Made by a program: the position numbers and the translations under genes | Part shown: piece after piece, positions 51,632 through 58,960 of the stretch | How the letters are laid out: every line of letters begins with the position of its first letter | Numbering within the stretch: the first letter of the stretch is position 1 | Origin: Pseudomonas akapageensis | Lineage (GTDB): Bacteria; Pseudomonadota; Gammaproteobacteria; Pseudomonadales; Pseudomonadaceae | DNA length: 64,000 nt | Assembly (NCBI RefSeq): GCF_011355085.1 | Contig: NZ_VXCP01000033.1 | Coordinates: forward strand, 1 to 64,000 | Reading direction: 5' to 3' | Notes under the pieces: model-generated | The model's input: only the letters and a program-made list of their open reading frames with translations | What the model was told of the DNA's origin: nothing | Database searches by the model: none

Positions 51632-52597
51632 TCAGCTGACGACCCGACGCGGTGCATTGGCAAAAAACGCTCGGGCATTCTCGGTCAATTGGCCCACGAT
51701 GCGTTGCCGAGCCTCGCGCGAACCCCAGGCGTTGTGTGGTGTGACGATCAAGCGTGGAATATCGGCGGCCAGCAATGGGTTGCCCGCGACCGGCGGCTCG
51801 ACGCTGAGCACATCGGTCGCCGCCCCTCCCAGGTGACCGCTGCGCAGGGCATCGGCCAGTGCCTGTTCGTCGATCAGGCCGCCGCGGGCCGTGTTGATCA
51901 CGAAAGCTCCCGGCTTGAGCAGACGCAGTTGCTCGGCGCCGATCATGTTCCGGGTCTGTTCGTTGAGCGGGCAATGCAGGGTCAGGGCATCGACCTGCGG
52001 CAGCAGTTCGTCCAGGGCCAGGCGGTCGGCGCGTTGCGGACGGCCGGGCAACTGGCCGAGCAGCACACGCATGCCGAAGGCTTCGGCAAGGCGGGCCACC
52101 GCGCTGCCCAGTTCACCATGGCCGAGCAGGCCGAGGGTCTTGCCTTCCAATTCGACAATGGGGAAATCCAGCAAGCAGAACTGTTTGGCTTTCTGCCAGT
52201 GGCCCTCGGTCACGGCTTTTTGATAATCGGGCAGGCTCGTGGCCAGGGCAAGCAACAGGGTCAAGGTGTGCTGGGCGACCGAGGGCGTACCGTAGCCCTG
52301 GCAATTGCTGACGCAGATACCCTGGGCCCGGGCGGCGGCCAGGTCGATGTTGTTGGTGCCAGTGGCGGCCACCAGGATCAACTTCAAATCCGGGCAGGCG
52401 GCCAGGGTTTCGGCATCGAGTACGACTTTATTGCTGATCACCGCGCTTGCACCCTGCAAGCGTTCGCGCACCTGATTCGGCGCAGTGGAAGCGTACAGCT
52501 GCAGGTCATCGAAGCAGCCGCGCAATTCACTGAAATCGAGGTCGCCCAGGTCCAGGGAAGTGTAATCGAGAAAAACGGCGCGGCGATTGTTACTCAT
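51632..52597 (-). CDS. D-2-hydroxyacid dehydrogenase
   Basis: A 321-residue NAD-dependent 2-hydroxyacid dehydrogenase. The GLLGHGELGSAVARLAEAFGM segment is the Rossmann loop, NTARGGLIDEQAL holds the catalytic Arg, ATDVLSVEPP the Glu and LIVTPHNAWGS the His. It resembles glycerate or hydroxypyruvate reductases, but the substrate cannot be decided. It begins at ATG 52597 and is 45 bases upstream of rsmC on the same strand, so cotranscription is possible. Confidence 0.86.
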   Translation of the reverse strand: MSNNRRAVFLDYTSLDLGDLDFSELRGCFDDLQLYASTAPNQVRERLQGASAVISNKVVLDAETLAACPDLKLILVAATGTNNIDLAAARAQGICVSNCQGYGTPSVAQHTLTLLLALATSLPDYQKAVTEGHWQKAKQFCLLDFPIVELEGKTLGLLGHGELGSAVARLAEAFGMRVLLGQLPGRPQRADRLALDELLPQVDALTLHCPLNEQTRNMIGAEQLRLLKPGAFVINTARGGLIDEQALADALRSGHLGGAATDVLSVEPPVAGNPLLAADIPRLIVTPHNAWGSREARQRIVGQLTENARAFFANAPRRVVS

Positions 52598-52674
52598 CAA
52601 CTGTACCTTTTGTGCGGGCGGGCGAAGGGGTAATGTTACCAGCCGCTGTTCTCGAAGATGCCTTTGGAGGCCCC

Positions 52675-53304
52675 ATGTACTGGACGGAATTTCTGACCGT
52701 TGCCCTCATTCACTTGCTGGCGGTCGCCAGCCCCGGTCCCGATTTTGCCGTGGTGGTGCGAGAGAGTGTGACCCATGGTCGCCGCGCGGGCACCTGGACG
52801 GCATTCGGCGTGGGCACCGCGATTTTCCTGCATGTAGGGTATTCGCTGCTGGGTATCGGGCTGATCGTGTCCCAGTCGATCGTGCTGTTCAACGCCTTGA
52901 AGTGGCTTGCGGCGGCGTACCTGGTTTATATCGGTATCAAGGCCTTGCGTTCAGGACCGGCAACGCCAGCCGCCGAAGACGCGGCGGCGCCGGTGGTCGA
53001 GCGGACCCCGCGCGGTGCCTTTGTCGCAGGCTTCATGACCAATGGTCTTAATCCCAAGGCGACGTTGTTCTTCCTGTCGCTGTTCACCGTGGTCATCAAC
53101 CCGCATACGCCGCTGGCGATCCAGGCCGGTTACGGGGTTTACCTGGCCGTGGCCACGGGGTTGTGGTTTTGCCTGGTGGCGATGCTCTTCAGCCAGCAGC
53201 GCGTGCGTGCAGGCTTTGCCCGGATGGGGCACTGGTTCGACAGGACCATGGGCGCTGTGCTGGTGGCGCTGGGCATCAAGATCGCCTTCACCGAGATGCA
53301 TTGA
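52675..53304 (+). CDS. LysE/RhtB-family amino-acid exporter
   Basis: A 209-residue protein with the family start WTEFLTVALIHLLAVASPGPDFAVVVRESVTHGRRAGTWTAFGVG split over helix 1 and 2, and the second-half motif GFMTNGLNPKATLFFLSLFTVV. About six hydrophobic helices are visible. LysE-type members export amino acids or derivatives; the substrate is unknown. ATG 52675 has TTGGAGG upstream. A 29-base perfect palindrome lies just beyond the stop. Confidence 0.87.
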   Translation: MYWTEFLTVALIHLLAVASPGPDFAVVVRESVTHGRRAGTWTAFGVGTAIFLHVGYSLLGIGLIVSQSIVLFNALKWLAAAYLVYIGIKALRSGPATPAAEDAAAPVVERTPRGAFVAGFMTNGLNPKATLFFLSLFTVVINPHTPLAIQAGYGVYLAVATGLWFCLVAMLFSQQRVRAGFARMGHWFDRTMGAVLVALGIKIAFTEMH

Positions 53305-53322
53305 TCCGGCTGAGCTGAAAAT

Positions 53323-53351
53323 GACATTAATGGCTATTAGCCATTAATGTC
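53323..53351. promoter_or_regulatory. Perfect 14-bp inverted repeat with one-base centre
   Basis: GACATTAATGGCTA and TAGCCATTAATGTC flank a single T. With so small a loop the site is more likely a protein-binding palindrome than a terminator. There is no following T run. It lies between the LysE gene and the AlkK-like gene. Confidence 0.6.
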
Positions 53352-53454
53352 GGTGTTGTTTCCAAATCATTCCTTCGGCTGATTTGTATGTAACACAGGG
53401 GATCTAGAGTGTTAAGGAACTTGCCAAGCCTTTGCACTCAGAAAAGGGATCCTT

Positions 53455-55137
53455 ATGTTGCAGACTCGCATCATTCCACCCGCCGATGGCGCTTATGAGT
53501 ACCCTCTGTTGATCAAGCGGCTGCTGCTGTCGGGCAGCCGTTACGAGAAAACTCGCGAGATCGTCTACCGGGACCAGCTGCGCTACAACTATACAACCCT
53601 CAACGAGCGCATCGCGCGACTGGCAAACGTGCTGACCGAAGCCGGCGTCAAGGCGGGCGACACCGTGGCGGTGATGGACTGGGACAGCCATCGCTACCTG
53701 GAATGCATGTTCGCCGTCCCGATGATCGGCGCGGTGATCCACACCATCAATGTGCGTCTGTCTCCCGATCAGATTCTCTATACCATGAACCACGCTGACG
53801 ACCGCTTCGTGCTGGTCAACAGTGATTTCGTCGGTCTTTACAACGCCATCGCCGGGCAATTGACCACGGTCGAAAAAACCCTGCTGATTACCGACGGCAC
53901 CGACAAGACAGCCGATTTGCCCAACCTGGTCGGCGAGTACGAACAATTGCTGGCCGCAGCAAGCCCGGTGTACGACTTCCCGGATTTCGACGAGAACTCG
54001 GTGGCCACCACGTTCTACACCACCGGCACCACTGGTAACCCCAAGGGTGTCTACTTCACCCATCGTCAATTGGTACTGCATACCCTGGCCGCGGCGGCGG
54101 TGACCGGCAGCGTCGACAGTGTTCGGCTGATGGGCACCAACGATGTGTACATGCCCATTACCCCGATGTTTCACGTGCATGCCTGGGGTATTCCGTACGT
54201 GGCGACCATGCTCGGCATCAAACAGGTCTACCCCGGCCGTTACGACCCGGAATTGCTGGTTGAGCTGTGGCGCAAGGAAAACGTCAGCTTCTCCCACTGC
54301 GTGCCGACAATCCTGCAGATGCTGCTCAACGCCAAGGGGGGCCAGGGTGTCGACTTCAATGGCTGGAAAATCATCATCGGCGGCAGCGCCCTGAACCATG
54401 CCTTGTACGATGCGGCCAAGGCCCGTGGCATCCAGTTGACGGCGGCTTACGGCATGTCGGAAACCTGCCCGTTGATTTCCTGCGCGCACCTGAACGAAGA
54501 ACTGCTGGCCAGCAGTGAAGACGAGCGCACCACTTACCGGATCAAGGCCGGCGTGCCCACGCCATTGGTCGAGGCGGCCATCGTCGACTGCGACGGCAAC
54601 TTCCTGCCCGCCGACGGCGAGTCCCAGGGCGAGTTGGTGCTGCGGGCCCCCTGGTTGACCATGGGTTATTTCCGCGAGGAGGAGAAGGGCGCCGAGCTGT
54701 GGGAAGGCGGCTGGCTGCATACGGGCGATGTCGCGACCCTCGACAGCATGGGCGTGATCGATATTCGCGACCGGATCAAGGATGTCATCAAGACCGGCGG
54801 CGAGTGGATCTCCTCATTGGACCTCGAAGACCTGATCAGCCAGCACCCGGCGATACGTGAGGTAGCAGTGGTCGGCATCGCCGATCCGCAATGGGGCGAA
54901 CGCCCCTTCGCGTTGCTGGTGGTGCGTGAGGGGCACGCGATAGATGCCAAGGCGCTCAAGGAGCATCTGAAGCCGTTCGTGGAGCTGGGGCACATCAACA
55001 AGTGGGCCATCCCCAGCCAGATCGCGCTTGTTACTGAAATTCCCAAGACCAGTGTCGGCAAGCTCAACAAGAAGCAAATTCGCCTCGATATCAGCGAATG
55101 GCAAGCCACTGACAGCACCTTCCTCTCGACGCTCTGA
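53455..55137 (+). CDS. AlkK-like medium-chain acyl-CoA ligase
   Basis: A 560-residue ANL-superfamily acyl-CoA synthetase activating fatty acids with ATP and CoA. The P-loop TFYTTGTTGNPKGV, the AYGMSETCPL adenylate-binding segment and the GGWLHTGDVATLD motif with its Asp are present. A conserved lysine lies in KTSVGKLNKKQIRLD near the end. Overall similarity and length point to the medium-chain AlkK group rather than FadD. A hairpin follows the stop, and the next gene is an outer-membrane-type protein. Confidence 0.87.
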   Translation: MLQTRIIPPADGAYEYPLLIKRLLLSGSRYEKTREIVYRDQLRYNYTTLNERIARLANVLTEAGVKAGDTVAVMDWDSHRYLECMFAVPMIGAVIHTINVRLSPDQILYTMNHADDRFVLVNSDFVGLYNAIAGQLTTVEKTLLITDGTDKTADLPNLVGEYEQLLAAASPVYDFPDFDENSVATTFYTTGTTGNPKGVYFTHRQLVLHTLAAAAVTGSVDSVRLMGTNDVYMPITPMFHVHAWGIPYVATMLGIKQVYPGRYDPELLVELWRKENVSFSHCVPTILQMLLNAKGGQGVDFNGWKIIIGGSALNHALYDAAKARGIQLTAAYGMSETCPLISCAHLNEELLASSEDERTTYRIKAGVPTPLVEAAIVDCDGNFLPADGESQGELVLRAPWLTMGYFREEEKGAELWEGGWLHTGDVATLDSMGVIDIRDRIKDVIKTGGEWISSLDLEDLISQHPAIREVAVVGIADPQWGERPFALLVVREGHAIDAKALKEHLKPFVELGHINKWAIPSQIALVTEIPKTSVGKLNKKQIRLDISEWQATDSTFLSTL

Positions 55138-55144
55138 CGCGTCC

Positions 55145-55172
55145 CTTGCCGTGCCCCAAAAGGCACGGCAAG
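55145..55172. terminator. Hairpin after the acyl-CoA ligase gene
   Basis: CTTGCCGTGCC pairs with GGCACGGCAAG around CCAAAA. No T tract follows, so termination would be weak or factor-dependent. A ten-base palindrome CAAGCGCTTG lies just beyond, near 55183. Confidence 0.55.
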
Positions 55173-55300
55173 CCCACCAAGCAAGCGCTTGGCTTGTTCA
55201 CGAAAAAACTTCAGTCATGATTGCCCTGCTTTTTGGCCGGATCGCCGTAAAGGCCGTGCCAGGGCGTTCGCGCACTGCAAATCACACTTTAGAGGGATCA

Positions 55301-55325
55301 AGCAGTAGTACCTGCTGGCTATAGT
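55301..55325 (+). promoter_or_regulatory. Candidate activator site and -10 ahead of DUF1302
   Basis: AGCAG and CTGCT form an inverted repeat at 55301-55316, immediately followed by TATAGT at 55320-55325 as a -10-like hexamer. No good -35 is seen, which fits an activator-dependent promoter. The nearby MalT-like LuxR regulator is a plausible activator (inference). Confidence 0.4.
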
Positions 55326-55483
55326 CGGGCCAGGGAATTTTTAGGAACGGGGGTTCGCGCAATTGAATGCGCACTGCCACTTCGGCCGATCAGGGTAGTC
55401 GAAACATATCGAAAGACCTGTCGATCGAAGCGTTTTTAGAAGGACTCATTGCCATAACTATAAAAGTACATGGAGTAGCGTCG

Positions 55484-57361
55484 ATGACATCGTTAAACCA
55501 GTTCTGGCGCCGGGCGAAACTTCCCCTGGCAGTCAGTCTCGCTTCTACGCTCGCCGGTCCTGCATTCGGCGTCAGCTTCAACATTGGGGAAATCGAAGGC
55601 CAATTCGACTCGTCGCTGTCCATCGGGGCCAGCTGGTCGACCGAAAGTCCGAACAGGAACCTGATTGGCGTCAACAACGGCGGCAAGGGCTTGTCCCAGA
55701 CCTCCGATGACGGCCACCTGAACTTCAACAGTGGCGAAACCTTCTCGAAGATCTTCAAGGGCATCCACGACCTGGAGCTGAAATACGGCGACACCGGGGT
55801 GTTCGTGCGCGGCAAGTACTGGTACGACTTCAAGCTCAAGGATGAAGACCTGAACTTCAAGAACATCAGCGACTCCAATCGCAAGGAAGGCGCCAAGTCG
55901 GCCGGCAGCCAGATTCTCGACGCCTTCATCTACCACAACTATGCAATCGCCGAGCAACCGGGTTCCGTGCGTTTCGGCAAGCAGGTGGTGAGCTGGGGCG
56001 AGAGTACCTTCATCCAGGGTGGCATCAACGCCATCAACCCGGTCGACGTTTCGGCATTCCGCCGTCCGGGCGCCGAGGTCAAGGAAGGCCTGATCCCGGT
56101 CAACATGTTCTATGTTTCCCAGAGCCTGACCGACAGCCTTTCTGCCGAGGCGTTCTATCAGCTGGAGTGGGACCAGACGGTTGTAGACAACTGCGGTACG
56201 TTCTTCTCGCAACCGGATGTGATTGCTGACGGGTGTACGGATAATCTGCGCCTGCTCAATAGTCGCAAAACCGTTCCTGCGGCAGCACTGCCGTTGCTGG
56301 CGGCCAGTGGTGTGGATATCAACAACGAAGGCGTTCTGGTACGTCGCGGTCCCGACCGCGATGCACGCGACAGCGGTCAGTTCGGCGTGGCGTTGCGTTA
56401 TCTGTTCGAGCCGCTCGACACCGAGTTCGGTGCATACGCCATGAACTACCACAGTCGGGCACCGATTTTCAGCGCCACTGCCGCTTCGCCAGCGGTCTAC
56501 GCACGTGCAGCGGCAGCCGGAGCATTGGCTCCCCTGATAGTGGCCGGCAACTCCAAATACTTCGTTGAGTACCCGGAAGATATCCGCCTCTATGGTCTGA
56601 GCTTCTCTACGACCTTGCCTACCGGCACCGCCTGGAGCGGTGAGGTCAGCTACCGGCCTAATGCCCCGGTGCAGCTCAACACCACCGATATTCTTTACTC
56701 TGGTGTGCGCCCGTTGGGTGGTGCTTTTACCAATGCTTCGCTCTTGAGCGGTACGCCTGGCCAGGACCTCAATGGCTACCGTCGCAAGGAAATCACCCAG
56801 TTCCAGACGACACTGACGCACTTCTTTGATCAAGTAATGGGCGCCGAACGCCTGACCCTGATCGGTGAAGTCGGTGTGACCCATGTCGGTGGCCTGGAGA
56901 GTACCTCCGATGTGCGTTACGGCCGTGACCCGGTCTACGGTCCGGGTTCACTGCCTGCCACCGGTCCACTCAATACCTGCTCGCAGATCCTGAACACCAG
57001 CACCATCAACGGCGCAGGCCCGGGCACCTCGACTGCCAACCTCAGTCGCAATTGCAATAACGATGGTTTCACCACGGCGACGTCGTGGGGTTATCGCATG
57101 CGAGCCATCTGGGATTACAACGACGTGTTCGCCGGGGTCAACCTCAAGCCTAACGTGGCCTGGTCCCATGACGTCGATGGCTACTCGCCAGGTCCTGGCG
57201 GTAACTTCGAGGAAGGTCGCAAGGCTGTCAGTCTGGGGATGGACGCTGAATACCAGAACACCTACACCGCCAGCCTGTCCTACACCAACTTCTTCGACGG
57301 CAGGTACACCACCGTGGATGATCGCGACTTCGTTGCGCTCAGCTTCGGCGTGAACTTCTAA
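55484..57361 (+). CDS. DUF1302 outer-envelope protein
   Basis: A 625-residue protein with a signal peptide ending about AFG. The rest is an aromatic- and strand-rich sequence typical of large outer-membrane proteins: GEIEGQFDSSLSIGASWSTE, GQFGVALRYLFEPLDTE and the aromatic C-terminal DFVALSFGVNF. The family (DUF1302) is found next to DUF1329 and lipid- or ester-related genes in Pseudomonas. Its molecular role is unknown. ATG 55484 has GGAG eight bases upstream; a longer frame from 55367 is not preferred. Confidence 0.83.
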   Translation: MTSLNQFWRRAKLPLAVSLASTLAGPAFGVSFNIGEIEGQFDSSLSIGASWSTESPNRNLIGVNNGGKGLSQTSDDGHLNFNSGETFSKIFKGIHDLELKYGDTGVFVRGKYWYDFKLKDEDLNFKNISDSNRKEGAKSAGSQILDAFIYHNYAIAEQPGSVRFGKQVVSWGESTFIQGGINAINPVDVSAFRRPGAEVKEGLIPVNMFYVSQSLTDSLSAEAFYQLEWDQTVVDNCGTFFSQPDVIADGCTDNLRLLNSRKTVPAAALPLLAASGVDINNEGVLVRRGPDRDARDSGQFGVALRYLFEPLDTEFGAYAMNYHSRAPIFSATAASPAVYARAAAAGALAPLIVAGNSKYFVEYPEDIRLYGLSFSTTLPTGTAWSGEVSYRPNAPVQLNTTDILYSGVRPLGGAFTNASLLSGTPGQDLNGYRRKEITQFQTTLTHFFDQVMGAERLTLIGEVGVTHVGGLESTSDVRYGRDPVYGPGSLPATGPLNTCSQILNTSTINGAGPGTSTANLSRNCNNDGFTTATSWGYRMRAIWDYNDVFAGVNLKPNVAWSHDVDGYSPGPGGNFEEGRKAVSLGMDAEYQNTYTASLSYTNFFDGRYTTVDDRDFVALSFGVNF

Positions 57362-57383
57362 GCATCCGGATTTCGGGACGACT

Positions 57384-58754
57384 ATGAGAATGAAAATGAC
57401 AAAAGGTCTGTTGCAGGTCGGTGTTCTGGGCATGTCGTTGCTCGCAGCCAACGTGATGGCGGCGGTTTCGGTCAGCGAAGCGGCCAAGCTGGGTACCACC
57501 CTGACCCCGATGGGCGCGGAAATGGCAGGCAATGCCGACGGTTCGATTCCGGCCTGGAAGCCGATGTCGAAAACGGCCGGTGCTGTCGATAGCAAGGGTT
57601 TCCTGGCTGATCCTTATGCCAATGAGAAGCCGCTGTTCACCATCACGGCGCAAAACGTCGACCAGTACAAGGACAAGCTCGCTCCGGGCCAGTACGCGAT
57701 GTTCAAGCGTTACCCGGAAACCTTCAAGATGCCGGTCTACCCATCCCATCGTGGTGCCACCGTGCCCGACGAGGTGTTCGCTGCCATCAAGGAAAACGCC
57801 ACCAAAACCAAGCTGGTCGCCGGTGGCAACGGTCTGGAAGACTTCAAGACTGCCGTGCCGTTTCCGATTCCCCAGAATGGCGTGGAAGTCATCTGGAACC
57901 ACATCACCCGTTATCGCGGCGGTAGCGTGAAGCGCCTGGTCACCCAGGCCACGCCGCAGCCGAACGGCTCCTACAGCCTGGTGTACTTCCAGGACCAGTT
58001 CGTCTTCCGCGACAAGATGAAGGACTATGATCCGGCGAACCCGGGCAACATTCTCTTCTACTTCAAGCAGGAAGTGACGGCGCCGTCCCGTCTGGCCGGT
58101 GGCGTGCTGCTGGTTCACGAGACCCTTGACCAGGTCAAGGAACCGCGTCTGGCGTGGGTCTACAACGCCGGTCAACGTCGTGTTCGCCGCGCCCCGCAGG
58201 TTTCCTACGACGGCCCGGGTACTGCCGCCGATGGTCTGCGTACCTCCGACAACCTCGACATGTACAACGGCGCGCCGGACCGCTACGACTGGAAACTCGA
58301 AGGCAAGAAAGAGATGTACATCGCCTCCGACAGCTACAAGCTCGATTCGCCGAACGTGAAGTACGCCGACATCATCAAGGCCGGGCACATCAACCAGGAC
58401 CTGACCCGCTACGAGCTGCGCCGGGTCTGGCATGTGGTCGCCACCTTGAAGGAAGGCCAGCGTCACATCTACGCCAAGCGTGACTTTTACATCGACGAAG
58501 ATACCTGGCAGGCAGCGGTGATCGACCACTACGACGGTCGTGGCCAGCTGTGGCGTGTCGCCGAGGCGCATTCCCAGGACTACTACAACGTGCAAGTGCC
58601 GTGGTACACCCTGGAAACTCTCTACGACCTGCAGTCCGGCCGCTACCTGGCACTGGGCATGAAGAACGAAGAGAAGTCGGCTTATGACTTCGGTTTCACT
58701 GCCACGACGGCGGACTTCACTCCTACCGCCTTGCGTCAGTCGGGCGTTCGTTAA
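57384..58754 (+). CDS. DUF1329 periplasmic protein
   Basis: A 456-residue exported protein with a signal peptide ending about VMA. It starts with VSVSEAAKLGTTLTPMGAEMAGN, the usual DUF1329 opening, and includes LVYFQDQFVFRDKMKDYD and GQRRVRRAPQVSYDGPGTAADG. The C-terminal part is lipoprotein-sorting-like in fold according to family knowledge. It lies 22 bases after the DUF1302 gene, and the pair is probably one functional unit. A perfect 18-base-pair hairpin follows. Confidence 0.84.
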   Translation: MRMKMTKGLLQVGVLGMSLLAANVMAAVSVSEAAKLGTTLTPMGAEMAGNADGSIPAWKPMSKTAGAVDSKGFLADPYANEKPLFTITAQNVDQYKDKLAPGQYAMFKRYPETFKMPVYPSHRGATVPDEVFAAIKENATKTKLVAGGNGLEDFKTAVPFPIPQNGVEVIWNHITRYRGGSVKRLVTQATPQPNGSYSLVYFQDQFVFRDKMKDYDPANPGNILFYFKQEVTAPSRLAGGVLLVHETLDQVKEPRLAWVYNAGQRRVRRAPQVSYDGPGTAADGLRTSDNLDMYNGAPDRYDWKLEGKKEMYIASDSYKLDSPNVKYADIIKAGHINQDLTRYELRRVWHVVATLKEGQRHIYAKRDFYIDEDTWQAAVIDHYDGRGQLWRVAEAHSQDYYNVQVPWYTLETLYDLQSGRYLALGMKNEEKSAYDFGFTATTADFTPTALRQSGVR

Positions 58755-58776
58755 ACCCCGCCGAAACCTTGGAGAA

Positions 58777-58816
58777 CCAACAGAAACGCCCCGGCTTGCC
58801 GGGGCGTTTCTGTTGG
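58777..58816 (+). terminator. 18-bp perfect hairpin after DUF1329
   Basis: CCAACAGAAACGCCCCGG pairs with CCGGGGCGTTTCTGTTGG around a CTTG loop. It ends the DUF1302-DUF1329 transcript. The T-rich part of the right arm (TTTCTGTTGG) lies inside the stem, so termination may be atypical. Confidence 0.85.
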
Positions 58817-58960
58817 TGCACGTGCGATCGCAGGGCTTGAAGCTTTTTGTTCAAGTCTTTCGCGACGACTTGTGACAAAAAGCCTTCAGTTGCGCCGATA
58901 TACAGGCTAGTCTGCGGACATCTGCAACGCCGACCCCAGCACTACCAACAAGAGCCGGCC

